NCBI GenBank assembly: GCA_900323505.1
Contig: OOIN01000013.1
Location: 434,001 to 498,000 of the forward strand
Reading direction: 5' to 3'
Source: Ustilago trichophora
Taxonomy: Eukaryota > Basidiomycota > Ustilaginomycetes > Ustilaginales > Ustilaginaceae
DNA: 64,000 bases
Shown piece after piece: positions 21,208-32,905 of this stretch. Under the pieces are notes generated by a model. It did no database searches. It was not told the origin of the DNA and saw only the letters and a list, made by a program, of their open reading frames with translations. The stretch's first letter is position 1. Every line of letters starts with the position of its first letter. A program made the translations under genes and the position numbers.

Positions 21208-22493
21208 CTAGAAATGAGCCTTCCCTTCCAAAAGATCCCTATATCTAGCCTCGCGGTCGGGATCCAGTTCAATCAGCTGTTCCAACAGCTCTTTCGCCCT
21301 CGCCTTGCCCTTTCCCCCTTTTCCACATCAACCCCATACAGCCCAGCCAACAGCGTGTGGTAGTGTGCCAAGCTGATAGCGCACCACTTGCTGTCCGGTT
21401 CTAGCTCGAAGAGCTCCTCTATCACGCCCACCTCCTCCTCTAGCACTTTGATCTGTCTGGCACTTGTCGGCTCTCCCTGCTCCTGCTGAGTATGGGAGGG
21501 GGAGAGCAACTCCACCAGCCATCGGTGATAGAACCATACACTCTGATCCGAAGGATCCGTATACATAGCCTGTTTGACCAACTCCAGCTCCGCATCGATC
21601 TCGGCATCTCTCTGTTCCGTACCTAATCCTTTGGCTGTCCATAGATGCGGAAGAAGCTTTGACCTCTGATGCCAGGCAGAGAAGTTGCTAAAGTTGCTCT
21701 CGATCTTCTTGAGCGCATACCGCAATTCTTTCTCGGCTAGAGCTAGAAGCTTGGACTTGAGCCCGTCGGATTCGAGCACGCAAGGATGGCTGAGGAGGGC
21801 CGGGAAGGATGCGGTTGTTGTTGCAGTTGCGGACGAGTGAGAGGAGAGGATGGAAAGCGCAAGATGCTCTACGATGGCACGTCGACAGTTCCAGCCGTGG
21901 AAATTTCGCGGGTCCAAATCGAGCATCTTTTCGACCAGTTTGAGCTCTCGCTCCCAAACCCATGTCTCGCCATCTGTGGTGGATGTGGTAGAGGGTGGTG
22001 GATACTGGGTCAAACACCACATACGATGGTTCCAGATCCAGTATACTTTTGGATGTGCCCGAAGCGCGTGTTCTGTCAGCATCAGATCGTCTTCCAACAG
22101 CGCTCTGTTTCTGCTTCTCCTTTGCTCCTCTTCCTTCTCATTTTCTGCTTTCTCTGCCTCGTCTCCGCCTCTCGCTGTGGTTCTGTCTCTCTTAAACTCG
22201 CAAAAACATCCGGCTTCTCTTTGTCCTCCTCCCCGGTTTGACTGGTCCCACTCTGGAAGATCTCGAGCAGAATCTCGCGACGATAGTTCCAGACGGTATA
22301 CAGTTCAGGATTGAGCGTGAGCAGCTTTGTAGTATGTTCGAGTGCCGTGTGTCCTTGCGAGATTCGTGCTTGTGGGAAAAAACGTGCGTTCGATCTCGAG
22401 GTAGGCTTGCAGTTTGGCCGACTCTTTGGCTTTGCGTGCTGCGCGAGCTTCCGCTGTGTTTGCACTCTTGGGCTGCCGTTTCACGCCATGCAT
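21208..22493 (-). CDS. BET4: Rab geranylgeranyltransferase (type II) alpha subunit
   Basis: This is the alpha subunit of the enzyme that attaches geranylgeranyl to Rab C-terminal cysteines. It starts MHGVKRQ at 22493 and contains the PPTA repeats expected of prenyltransferase alpha subunits: LLTLNPELYTVWNYRREIL, RAHPKVYWIWNHRMWCL, LDLDPRNFHGWNCRRAI, SNFSAWHQRSKLLP and DPSDQSVWFYHRWLVEL. The KRQ/HG start and five W-x-x-R repeats fit Bet4 better than the farnesyltransferase alpha subunit. Single-base shifts are needed near 22380 (T6/C3 run), around 22085 and near 21305. The last restores the natural end (ELLEQLIELDPDRE.., stop at 21208-21210). It acts in the cytosol with a beta subunit and an escort protein. 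A divergent Rab is encoded at 44.7 kb, but no functional link is implied. Confidence 0.88.
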
Positions 22494-22830
22494 CTTGCCT
22501 GCATATACTGGTGTGAGAGATGGGAGAATGTGGGGAGTGCGAGGGAGTGTAGGCGTCAGGGGGAAAGGTATGCACGGTGCGTCGTGTGAGCAAGTGTTGG
22601 ATTCATGAGCGGGAAAGCAGATTCTCCGAGAGCCGAATTTTGGCTAGGGTCTGATCGTCCAAAGTGGAGGCAGTAAGCGTCAACCAACTGACACCGAACG
22701 TCTTGCCCCTTGTCTCTACGTTGCGACCACCATCAACACCTACCTTGCACAAACACGTCGAATTCGGCAGAGTAGTCCAAACGAGCACTGTACAGGCTCA
22801 GGAAACAGCTGCCTGCTTTGGCCAACAGCA
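22494..22830. other. Divergent promoter between BET4 and CRD1
   Basis: A spacer of 337 nt without a supported gene. One CTGTACAG motif lies at 22788-22795, about 40 nt before the CRD1 ATG. Confidence 0.5.
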
Positions 22831-23984
22831 ATGGTCTTCAATGTCGGCCTGATAGGTGCGGCGGCATCCTCTTCTTCTCGAGCTACTGCAATGACATCGC
22901 TAAGGCTGTCTATCGCTTGTCGATGCCTCAAGCCTCAAGATCTTTCTCGCCATCTCCTCGCGCGACACTCTAAAAGCAAATCTCAGCTGCGTCAGCGACC
23001 ATCTCAGCCCACCTCTCTCCTTGGAGCGCAACAAGCACGCTCGCTGTTCCAGCCCGGCTTCCAGCCCTCCATATTCAGCATGCTGCCGGTACGACCCGCA
23101 CATTCTCTTCCACGCCCTTGAACCGCACACAACCCTCCTCTGCCTCCGCATCATCCACACCGCCACCTCCCTCATCACCACCGAGACAACCGCTCTCCGA
23201 AGACATCCTTACAATCCCTAACCTACTCACCATGCTTCGCCTCGCTCTAACTCCGTACATTGGCTACCTGGTAGCCACGCACAACTTTGTCCCCGCTTGC
23301 ACCCTGCTGTTCATCGCCTCGATCACCGACCTTCTCGACGGCTGGATTGCTCGCAAAACCGGAAAATACACCGTCTTTGGAAGCATCGCGGATCCGGCCG
23401 CAGACAAAGCTTTGGTAACGACAATGGTCATCTCCCTCGCCCTCTCCGGAATGCTGCCTTGGACTGTCGCGACGATCATCTTGGGCCGAGATGTAGCTCT
23501 GGTGATATCAGCATTTGTTATCAGGTATAGGACGCTGGAGGAACCTAAAACTTGGAGCAGATATTTCAACCCAAAACTGCCATCGGCAACAGTCACGCCC
23601 ACGACGATTAGCAAGTACAACACATTCTTACAGCTGCTCCTGCTGGATTGTTGACGCTGTACCCAATCCTGTTCCCGAACCAACCCTCACCGGGACTCTC
23701 ATTCAGCACGCCTACTAGCTCAACCACCACGAGCGAGGCAACCGTACCCGAAGTGGTGGAAGAGACGAGACAACCCTGACCGAAAAGGGATTGCTCTCAG
23801 TCCAAACAAAATCATGGGTAGATAACGCCATCACGACCTTGATGTGGATCACTGCCGCCACACTGTCTGGTCCGGTGTTGGCTATCTGGGCGGCGCAGGT
23901 ACGGGTAAAGTGTTGGCTGCTCGGGCGTCTTCCAAAGTTCGTCAGACTCTCAATGCCAAACGTGGACCGACGACTCCAAAGTAA
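22831..23984 (+). CDS. CRD1: Cardiolipin synthase (mitochondrial CDP-alcohol phosphatidyltransferase), frameshifted
   Basis: Makes cardiolipin from CDP-diacylglycerol and phosphatidylglycerol in the inner mitochondrial membrane. The diagnostic CDP-alcohol phosphotransferase motif D-G-x2-A-R-x8-G-x3-D-x3-D is complete in LLDGWIARKTGKYTV followed by FGSIADPAADK. Before it lies TIPNLLTMLRLALTPYIGYL and after it hydrophobic helices (VTTMVISLALSGMLP, TVATIILGRDVALVISAF) and TTISKYNTFLQL. The N-terminus is Arg/Ser/Gln-rich without acidic residues, as expected of a presequence; the ATG at 22831 or 22891 could start it. Frames shift at about 23100, 23630 and 23860. Following the conserved reading, the end is VWSGVGYLGGAGTGKVLA.. 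with stop at 23982-23984. Confidence 0.85.
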
Positions 23985-24158
23985 CGCAGAAACGAAATCA
24001 GCAATTGTACGCGATGGAAGAAAAGTGGATCTGAAATGTCTATGCGAATGTGCGAGTGCAGAGAAGTGACTAAAAATACAGATGCTGCGGTCAAGATGAT
24101 GATGGTGATGTTGATGATGATGTGATGGTGATGAGGATGCAAAGTGACTGGTCACAGC

Positions 24159-26011
24159 TCAGGATGTTGCCACTGTCAGCGCTGTGGCAGTCTGGCCAGT
24201 AGCAAAGCCCAAAGCGTGCAAACAGTGGACGAGAGATCGTTTGCAAGCGGCTAAACTTTGCTCTGCGCGCTTCTCGAGCCACGTCAGCCAGTGGGAGAGA
24301 TTCCATTCACCCAGCTCTGCATCCACCTCTTCGCTGTGAGCCCAGGTTTTGTAGCGTTCTTCTCGTCCTCTGTTGATCTTGGTAATGCTATGCAAAGGTC
24401 CTTCTCCGTCTCGGGCTCTCCCTCCTCTCTTAGGTGGGAGCGCCCTCTGCTCCTGATACATGTCTCTGAACCGCTCTACGGCTCTCAAGCTCTCTGCGAT
24501 TCTATGAGCCGCGTTGACCAAAGCGACCAGTTCGCTCTTTTGCAATCGCACCTCTTCGACGCCTTCCCTCTCATTTCTGTTGAAGAGAAGCTTCAGCGCC
24601 GTCCCCACGCCGTTGACTTGCAATTTGCCCCAAAGCCTGCACTTGTCGCATCCAACGCAATCCATAATGGTGGAAATGTTGCGGAAGTGCTGCCTGAACT
24701 CCTGCTTGAGCTCCAAACTTTCGCGATTCTGGCCGTTGAACATTTGAGCTTCGTCAAAAGTGGTAGGGCATGCACGGGCGTCGGCGATGAGCTGATCCAG
24801 CTGGGCCACTGCGGAAGGGTCTTGGATCGAGTCACCGGCGCGGAGGGAAAAGTTTTGGGAAGAGTCACCGAGACGAGAAAGAGCGCGGAGGAGAAGGACG
24901 TAGTCGAAATAGACATTCTGCAGACGTTCTGGATGTTCAGCAATGCGCGAGATAAAGCACTCGAGGTTGGGTGCCCATTCACCTGTCTTGGTATCGAGGA
25001 AGTCGTGGCAGATGTGGATCGAGATGGAAGCATGCAGACCCGAGATGATGCGGTAAAAGACGCGTTTCTCGAGACACTGCTCGCTATCTCCGCTGTCGAG
25101 TGGGGCTTGCAGGGACGAAACAAGACCGCTGAATCCACTCGAGAGCCCACCCATGGCGGGGTCGAGCTTTGCAGCATGCTCTTGTCGACGAATCCAGTAC
25201 CGCCGGACGAAGTGGGCCTAGCAGGTTCGATAAACTTGACGCCGTTGAAGCAATTCTCCTCGTAGATCGACTTCCATACACGGTTGGCGCTGGGTCCGGC
25301 GTAGCCCGTAAATCGCTCCGGGTTCTTGAGCAGATCCACATAGACACCTTCCTCACTCGACTCGTCGTCGAGGTGACAGAACTCGTCGGAAGAGCAAGAA
25401 CAGCTGGAATCGGAGCCCATCATAACAACGTCATTGGGCGAGGCGGTGGTGACAGAACTGAGACGTTTGACACGAAATTCGTCGGGAACATTGGATTCGT
25501 CCTCGGTCTCGACACTGCAAGCGCGATTCATGCAGAAACCATTCTCGTTCCAAAAGGGGCACTCTTTGAAGAGGTTGACCTTGTAGTATTTGAAAAAGTC
25601 GGTCTTGCGAAGCGTGTCGAGACGATCAAAGAACTGCGAGTTGATGGTTTCGACCGTCTCGTAGTCGCAAGAGGCATCTTCGATCTGGCCAGTTGGACGA
25701 CAAATGGATTCATTGGCCAGAGGAGAGGCGGTGGCGGCTTCTTGTCTTTTAGGTTTGGTGAGAACTTGCTGGAGAAAGTCGGCACCTCGCGAGTTGTCGG
25801 ATGCTGGTGAGCGGAAGAGAGCAGGTGGTGCGCCTCGTGTGGCAGCGGCGACTGAAGTAGGAGAGCCCGATAGCAAGAGTAGCGATACGATAGAAAGCAC
25901 CAGGAGAGCAACGGACATGCCGATTCTATCAAGGGAGCATCGTTTTCGTCGGATCTCGCCGCTGTTGGAATTGGAACGAGCGTGAGAAATCATGATGATG
26001 GCCGACGGCAT
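24159..26011 (-). CDS. ERO1: ER oxidoreductin Ero1
   Basis: The FAD-dependent thiol oxidase that reoxidises protein disulfide isomerase in the ER lumen. Near the N-terminus is a signal-anchor helix (MSVALLVLSIVSLLLLSG). Then come SCDYETVETINSQFF, DFFKYYKVNLFKECPFW with the shuttle cysteines (KEC..GFC..RAC), and NPERFTGYAGPSANRVW. The later part has CHDFLDTKTGEW, the active-site Cys triad DCVGCDKCRLWGKLQ, and GTALKLLF. One single-base deletion near 25165 separates the two halves (the SMLQ and DPAMGGLSSGF segments). The start at 26011 gives the only N-terminus with a membrane anchor. It is transcribed toward the end of cardiolipin synthase, with about 175 nt between the two stops. Confidence 0.94.
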
Positions 26012-27834
26012 TTCCGATGCGCAGTCCAGAGAGGATATGCTTTCGGAAGCACCGGCTATCTCGTATCCCTGTTGCTGAGCTGAGTCGTTAATGGCCTCGC
26101 ACTAATGCATTTGAGGAGAAGTGGCAAGAGTTAGGATGGTGTTGCTCCGAGCCACTGCTTTGAAGTGTATATCGAGCTGAGCCAGAGATGGAGCAGAATG
26201 TAGTCTTTGAGGCTGCTCAACGTAGAGAAGAGGCAAGAGGAGGTAATTGTGTCCCACCACTGTCTCCTGAAGTGAAAGGTTAACTTTGGAACAAGTCGAC
26301 GTGGCTTTGTGCGTGTCCACTTTTGATTCGGGTGTGGAGTGGCCAAAGTCAAGATATGCAGGTCGCATTGATGTGTTACACAGCAGCCAAACACGCAGAC
26401 GACTGAGCACTGTAGCTGCTGCTCGAAACCCCTGGAATTTTTGAATCTCGGCGTTACAAAACTTACCCGCGGCCTCGTGGGTGCAGAAATGGAGGATGCT
26501 GTGTCGGAATTGGCCGTTGCTCATCTGCAGGTGACGTGTCTAGCTGCGTGCCTGAATTGTCGGATTTCGGCTTGTTAGAGCGGACATGAACAGTAAGTCG
26601 AGCAAGCGACAGTCAGCCTGATATAATCAGTCAAGACTTCGAATGCATTTCCCGCTTTCACGCTGTTCGCTCCATGAGAGTGTGCAGCCTCTTTTGTTTT
26701 CAAATTGGAGGTGGAAAGGCTCGAAAGCTACTGCACAGGATTGCCGCGTCCGACAGCTTCGATCGACATCAACAATCCACTTTCAAGGCAAGCTCAAGAC
26801 GCCCTAGCCGCTACAAAGCTTGTAACAGGACGATGATGGCTTCAACACACCAGGATGTCCAGTGTATGAAGAAGGTGGATGGCGTTCAGCAGCTGCAATC
26901 TGTACTGCAATGGGCAATGAGTGGCAGCATGCTGTGTTGGCGCCCCGCTGCTTTGCCATCTCCGCTCTCTTACAAAGCATGTGAGCGGCTCCTGACCTTT
27001 TTTCAACAAATTGCTTTGACCAGAGCCTCGGATCGCGCACATGTTGAACGAGGCGAGGCGCCTTTTGAGGCGAGACACTTTTGGCGGTAACAAATGTGGG
27101 CTGCTCTTTCCTGCAAGAAATCTGTTTGCCCCGCACTATTGCAAAACAAGCTTGCCTCACTACAACCTAACTTGCTCAACTCCTGAGTTTGCTGTTGCTG
27201 AATAGAGCTCGGGTCCCTTGGCTGAGGAAACGCGGCTCACCTTTCAGGTCCCCAGTCGGAAAGCAAAGAAGCCATCCCAGCACACACGCACCATGCAAAT
27301 CACGAAAAATGCACTCTGACCGCACTGACCCTCTCTCTCTCTCTCGTTCTCTCTCTGAAATTCGCTCTCTTTGGCGCATTCCGTCACATACGGTGGTGCA
27401 CAGCAATTAAAAGCGTGTCTTGTTCCGCTTTCACTCACTCACCAAGCGCTCACATCCTGCCATGACCGTTTAGTTTACTTACCCCTCTCGACGTTCAACC
27501 CCACCCTACTCACACATACACACACGCACATCCTTCGTCTTCTGCTTCTCCTTCTTCTTCGCTTTCCACTTCCCTGAATCGCCATCATCCACACCTCATC
27601 GTGCTTCGGCAGCACACATTTCCCTTTCCTCCATCCTTCCATCATCTCCTTCTCGATCAACTAGTTGATTCGGACGTCGCTGCTCCACTCCTTCATCAGT
27701 GTCGTACCACGTCCAACAATCAGCTAGAGCCATCTATTCAGCTCCATTTCCGTTACCTAAAACCACAAGGAGCTCCATCGTCACTCGGACCGCAGTGGGC
27801 GTGCAAACCTCCCCGGAAAGACAACGTATCAACC
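26012..27834. other. Divergent region between ERO1 and EFR3, no firm gene
   Basis: This 1.8 kb stretch holds the upstream regions of both genes. It includes the questionable minus-strand frame at 26102-26524 described separately. A CT-rich tract (27328-27355) and CT-rich DNA around 27530-27660 look like the EFR3 promoter/5' UTR. Confidence 0.5.
26102..26524 (-). CDS. Doubtful 140-codon ORF, possible upstream exon(s)
   Basis: An open frame of 140 codons with an ATG at 26524 and no recognisable domain. It contains a good splice donor (GTAAGTTTT at about 26466) shortly after MSNGQFRHSILHFC, a donor-like GT after EAAG, and CAG acceptors further on. A small spliced gene, or a spliced 5' leader of ERO1 (whose ATG is only about 90 nt downstream), are both possible. 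Composition is unremarkable, so I give it low weight. Confidence 0.25.
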   Translation of the reverse strand: MSNGQFRHSILHFCTHEAAGKFCNAEIQKFQGFRAAATVLSRLRVWLLCNTSMRPAYLDFGHSTPESKVDTHKATSTCSKVNLSLQETVVGHNYLLLPLLYVEQPQRLHSAPSLAQLDIHFKAVARSNTILTLATSPQMH

Positions 27835-30800
27835 ATGTGCCTACCCAAGTCCAACCACAAGAAGCTCGTCGATGACTGCTACCCAGTTCCTAAGGCGCTA
27901 GCTACCTCGGGTCCCGAATACCGTCCCAACTCGAACGAGCTTGGTCGTCTCACCTACTACGCACAGAACAAACCCGCAAAGCTCACCAAGGTCGCAACTT
28001 GCTCGAATCCAAAGCTCAGACCGATGCGAAAGCTGTTAAAGGCTCAGGTCCAGCTGCCGACAAGGGCAAGGCTGGCCTCATGATCACCCTCGCCATCACA
28101 AAGGAGCTTCTCACCGAGTGCAAGTCCTCGCTCAACTATTTCATCAAACCCGCTCAGTCCATCATTGCCTCGGCTCTCGACGCTGCCTCCCTCACACCCG
28201 CCCGCCCACGCGACCTCGAGATCAGTGCTCGCGCTGCCAGCGCCTTTTACGCCCTTGCTTCCTTCCTTGACCCTGCCACCACCTCTGTCGATGACGGCTT
28301 CCAGCGTCTCTTGCGGTCGTTTGCTACTCTCGCAGTCGAGCGACCCATCGGCGCCGATCCACCCAGGGAGAAGACGCCGAACAGCGCAGTCGTACCCGCC
28401 TCATCGGCCTCGGCGCACTTGCTGGAGCCGTCGCTTCCGATGCCATCTACTCTTCCAACTCCAAGCTGCTCCTCTCCCTCATCACTCCCGCCCTTGTCGA
28501 GAACGCCAAGCCCAATCGTGTCACCCTCGACTGGCTCCGCAGCGAGGCCAAGAAGGCCTCCGAGGGCGAGCCCAGCTATGCCGAGTTCAACATCTCCAAG
28601 AAGCCTCTTGCCATCCGTCGGACTCGATCCATCTCGAGCCACGTGGCCGGGGAGAAGGGTCCTTCGTCTGAGGATGTCATCTCGGCCGCCATTGGCACGC
28701 TACGAGGCCTTCTGCGCCATGCCGATGCCATTCAGGTACAGAGCGTCGTGCAGAATGTCATCGTCTGGCTCGACAACAAGTCGGCTCTCTCCATCCCCGG
28801 TCCTTCCGATGGACGCCAGGCCGTCTCGCAGTGGGAGAATACCGAATGGTGCTGCTGGCTCGCAGAGTCCCTGTGCAGCTGGACTTCGCTCCAATACCGT
28901 TTGTCGTGCTCGATACCCTCGTTGACCACCTCGTTGAAAACTGCGAAGGCAAGGCCACCACCAAGCACCTCTCGCTCATTGAAATGTCGCGAAGCATCCT
29001 AACGGGCCAGCTCAGCCTGATCGGTCTCAGCACTTCCGACACTTTGAGCAACCTCTCGGCCCTCGCCGTGCGCAGGGTCTACAAAGATACCCGCGACAGT
29101 CTGTTGCCGCCCTCGTCGACTGCATCAGCGGTCTCGGAACTCACGTTTACTATGCTGATCAGATCAACGACATTGTCGAGGAGATCGCCGGACGCATCGC
29201 TGCTCTCCAGATGCCAGAGACTGCTTCTGATGCCGCTTCAGTCAAGGCCAACAACCTTGGCGCTGTTAATCGCGGTCAGCAGCAGGACCTCAGCAGCCAC
29301 ATTCACCGCCAGCGTCTTGCCAACGCAGGTCCAGAGCAGCGCGACGAGAGCATCCGTGTTCTTCTCTTCGCGTTGCAGGGCGTCCTTCGTTCCACGCATC
29401 AGTCTAGCGGCGAGATCCACGAGGCTGTGGACCTTAAGGACGTTAGCCGCAGCGGCTCCTCGAGGCAGGTGCGCGGATCGGATAGTGAAAAGGGCAAGGC
29501 GGCGGCTTCGAGCGACAGTAAGATCGGTCTCGCTCACGCCGGCACCCGCAACCGTGTGTCGCCTTCGTCCGTCTTACCAACTGCCAGCTTGCTCGTCTCG
29601 TCCAACCACGCCGTGCGCCTCGCCTACGCCCAGACGCTCATCACGCTCTTCAGGGACGAGTTTGACCGCGAGCAGCTCGAGCGCGAGAGTGCCGTGTTTG
29701 CTGCCACTCCCATCGGTGAGAAGGTAGGTGATGCCATTGGTCTCATTCACGCTCTCGGCGCCGCGGTTCACGTCATGTGCCTGAGCAAGAGTCTTTCACC
29801 TCCTGGACAGGTTCTTGCCAACCTGCGCGAGTCGCCGTTGGAGTTGTTGCCCCAGCTCGACCGCATCAACGCCGATCCGGGCGTCCTGGCTCGCTCAACA
29901 GTGGTACATCGGGCGCATCGGCAGGCGAGTCGGCAGCGGCGCTCCCTGTCGATTACGTGGCTGCAGCCCAGGCGCTCGAGCATGCCGTCAACGCACTTCC
30001 TTGCAGCGCAGCGTTGGCTTTGACACCCATGCTAATTGCTCTCGACAAGGATGCTGGCAGTCGCTTGGTGGTCAACGGCGGTGCTGCCAACACTGGATTG
30101 GAAAACCAGCGCCGTCTCTCGTCTCGCATGGTCGCAGCTCGCAGCTTGGCCAAGCTCGGCGAGACGTTCGACGTCGCTGCGCTCGCTTCGTCCGCTCAGA
30201 GCGTTTTGGCACAGATCCCATCGCTGGGTGTCGAGCCTGGCCCGTCGCCCGTGGGTGGTCTGACGCTGCCTCCGGAGGTGGTACCCTTCTCCCTGGTCGG
30301 TGGTATCAATGCTGCTGGCGAGTCGAGCAGTAGCAGCTCGCCTTCGATTGACGGCCTTGGTGGTCAATGGTCTTGCTTCGAGCTCCAAGCTTCAGTCAGC
30401 CACCCGACTCGACGCAACGGTGCTCAAGCGATGGTTAGAGCGCGATTGGAACGTCAACATTGCCGTCGACGAAGCATTTGCCGGTTCGAGCCCATACGCG
30501 CACTCTTCGCTCCCCTCTCTGTCGCAGCAGCCCTCGCGCCGTCCTTCCTACACGCCTATCAATGGTCTTGGAGGCGCTTCGCTGGTCAACGGGAGCAATG
30601 CCTCGTCGGCCTCGGTCAACAAGCCTGGTCGTTTGAGCATTCAGGTCCCTCGACTGGAGTCAGTGACCTGCGTGAAGCTTTGGGCTCCGCTTCGCCCGTG
30701 TCTGCCAGGCACACCAACGGCTACAGCCAGGATGGTGGGCTGAGCGCTGGTGATCTGGACGGTCGTCGTGCGCACCGAAGAGAATCGCGTCGTGGTCCAG

Positions 30801-30961
30801 CACTGGGCAACGTCAACGGTAGCAACGGTGCCAGCGCGGTTGCCATCCTCGACTCGCTCAAGGTGGGCGAAGATGAGGACACTTCAAGGCTCGGCCCGGA
30901 CAGCTCCTTGTCAAGCGTCAAGTCGAACAAGAATGCTGTTGTGCCTCCATACGCTTCGTAG
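27835..30961 (+). CDS. EFR3: Efr3 plasma-membrane protein, heavily frameshifted
   Basis: Efr3 anchors the PI4-kinase Stt4 complex at the plasma membrane. The N-terminus is the family signature: MCLPKSNHKKLVDDCYP (with the palmitoylated Cys and basic patch), ELGRLTYYAQNKPAKLTKV and then NLLE. Armadillo/HEAT-like helices follow (ELLTECKSSLNYFIKPAQ, TRLIGLGALAGAVASDAIY, TLRGLLRHADAIQVQSVVQN, RLAYAQTLITLFRDEF, HVMCLSKSLSPPGQVLANL). The C-terminus is Ser-rich and disordered and ends at 30961. The protein jumps frame at least seven times: about 27993, 28340-28390, 28860, 29100, 29890, 30365 and 30660. Each junction fits a single missing base; for example 'gtcgcaac' for 'gtcggcaac' near 27993. No introns are evident. 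Confidence 0.85.
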
Positions 30962-31399
30962 GCGTCTATCCTATCCCCCTTTATCTGATTCTTAGCTGCC
31001 GTATACACATTCTTTTGTCTCGCGCTCGATGCGCTTATAGCGCCACCCTACCGCTCATTTGTTCTCTGCTTGCTTATCGTGGTTTCAAGTTAATCTTAGA
31101 TTCTTGTGCCCGGTCCACAAGTCTGTGTTGATGTGATATCTCGGACAAGCTGACACTCTGGCTTAGTCGATGAAGGATGTGGAGACGCAGCATGCGAGCA
31201 GACTGTGTTCAATCTAACAATTCCAAATTTCGCTCGGATGAGCAAAAAGGAAATTCGTCGCACGGACACCCAAGCACCACACCCAGCAAACCAGGCACAG
31301 TGCTGCATCGCAATCATGGGCAACAGCCAGAGAAAGTGGAATTTGTTGGCGTGCCGTGGTGCGCGTTTGATCGTCGCAAACTCATTTTGACCAAGCTGC

Positions 31400-31400
<1 letters not shown>
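30962..31400. other. Intergenic
   Basis: It holds the EFR3 3' UTR and the upstream region of the Vps3844-family gene; no supported ORF. Confidence 0.5.

Positions 31401-31430
<30 letters not shown>
31401..31430 (+). repeat. (CAT)10 microsatellite
   Basis: Ten uninterrupted CAT units, 52 nt upstream of the ATG at 31483, so probably in the 5' UTR or core promoter of that gene. Confidence 0.95.
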
Positions 31431-31432
<2 letters not shown>

Positions 31433-31482
31433 CACCACCACCGACGGCATTCCTCATCAACCATCGACAATCTCGGGCAAAC

Positions 31483-32905
31483 ATGGTCCACATCTCGTTC
31501 TTGCCATTGGCATTGGCAGCTACCACCGCCATTGCCAGTGCTTCCGCCAGGACAAACCTCTACCTGTCTCCTGCGCACAACCTTGCTGCACCCATCAGCG
31601 TCAGTGCGGAAGAGGCACATCGCATTCTATCACACCACATCAGCATTGATGAAGCTTCCAACTCACCGGATGGTGCAGAGATGTGGTCGCATTGCTGAAG
31701 AGCAACAAGGTGGGGCAAGTGGATGTGGATCAGCGTGCTATGGTCGAGCGTCTTTTTGATGGTCATCGGGACGATGAGCAGAATCGTCTGTTGGTTCTGA
31801 TGCATGGTGCTGCGCATAACGGTGAGTAGCTTTGTGCTTCTTTCGAAACAGCAGCGAGGCTGTGATATCGAGACAAGCAAGCTTGCTGATGATTCTTTTG
31901 TCACCCCATCTCCTCTTCGCTTCGACTCTGACAGATCTGATCCCTTCCGGCGTACATGCGACACACAACATCGACGCCGCACCCATCTCCTCGTCTTTCG
32001 ATGCTCTGTTCGATAGCTACATGTCGAGCCTGTCTCACACCCTCAAGTCGTCCGAATCGGCCATCTCGCATCTCACGGGAACTTTCCTAGACGGCTTCAG
32101 TGCCAGCATCCAGTGGCTCAACTCCAAGTCCGACGCCGCCTCCCGAAGTGGTCCCAACAGGCAGCTTCGCTCAGTCATCGGCATTCAACAAGCTCGAAGA
32201 GGAGCTGCTATCGGCCGAGGCGCTCCTTGCCAGGCTGAATTCGCAGGACGATGATGCGACGCAGGATCTGTCTCTGCAGCCACTGCGATTCTCGGGCTTG
32301 CAGGATGTAGAGAGCACTACGGTGCCGAGAGTGTCGAGCATGCCAAAGCGAAAGAGATGGTTCGTGCCGCAGTTGAGCAGTAACGTCGCTCTTCCAGACC
32401 CGATCGGAAGAACAGGGCCGTGCTGCGTCCATCGCCTTTGTCGTCACCGACGCCACAACGCTGCTGCTGAGGATATCTCGCAGCTGTCAAGCGATCTTCT
32501 TCCCACGACCTGTTGGCTCCTTCAAGCGTGCCTCCACCGCCGTTCGCCCCACGCTTAAAAAGCCCTCTCACCTCCCCAAGAACCTTGCCGGTACCTGCTT
32601 CACCTCGGCCTCCGACCTCGAAAGGCCACCAACAACTGCTCGGACATGGCAAGCCGTCAAGACCTCCAAGGGGGCAAGCCCTGCTACCGATGCCAGTGCA
32701 AGCCTACCGAGGTGCGCAAGGGTAAGAAGGTCCACTGGGCCGGTTCGGCTTGTGAGAAGAAGGACGTCAGTGCAGAGTTTGTGCTTCTGGCTTCGAGTGT
32801 GATCCTACTCGTTCTTGTCAGCGGGGTAGCGTCTACTTCTTGTATGCCCAGGGCTCGGAGGAGTTGCCTGGTACCTTGGCCAGCGTAACTATTAGCCTCA
32901 AGTAG
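31483..32905 (+). CDS. Vps3844-family (DUF3844) type I membrane protein, frameshifted
   Basis: A fungal type I membrane protein. The signal peptide is MVHISFLPLALAATTAIASA. The luminal part begins TNLYLSPAHNLAAPISVSAE. An intron with GTGAGT donor at 31822 and CAG acceptor ending at 31934 (113 nt, phase 1) joins MHGAAHN to LIPSGVHATHNIDAAP. The C-terminal domain is diagnostic of DUF3844/Vps3844: GTCFTSASDLE, Cys-rich CYRCQCKPTEVRKGKK, WAGSACEKKDVSAEF, a transmembrane helix (VLLASSVILLVLVS) and the short tail ELPGTLASVTISLK, with stop at 32903-32905. The family is linked to vacuolar/ER sorting by name; the molecular role is not established. Single-base shifts are needed near 31690, 32210, 32610-32680 and 32822. 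Confidence 0.82.

Noticed and set aside
27600..27625. A U6-snRNA-like 5' hairpin ('gtgcttcggcagcac')
   Set aside because: It resembles the U6 start, but the ACAGAGA box and the remaining U6 sequence are absent downstream, so it is a chance hairpin in the EFR3 leader.
27990..30700. Programmed ribosomal frameshifting in EFR3
   Set aside because: Considered because of the many frame changes, but there are no slippery heptamers or pseudoknots, the shifts occur at different short runs, and the same pattern affects unrelated genes.
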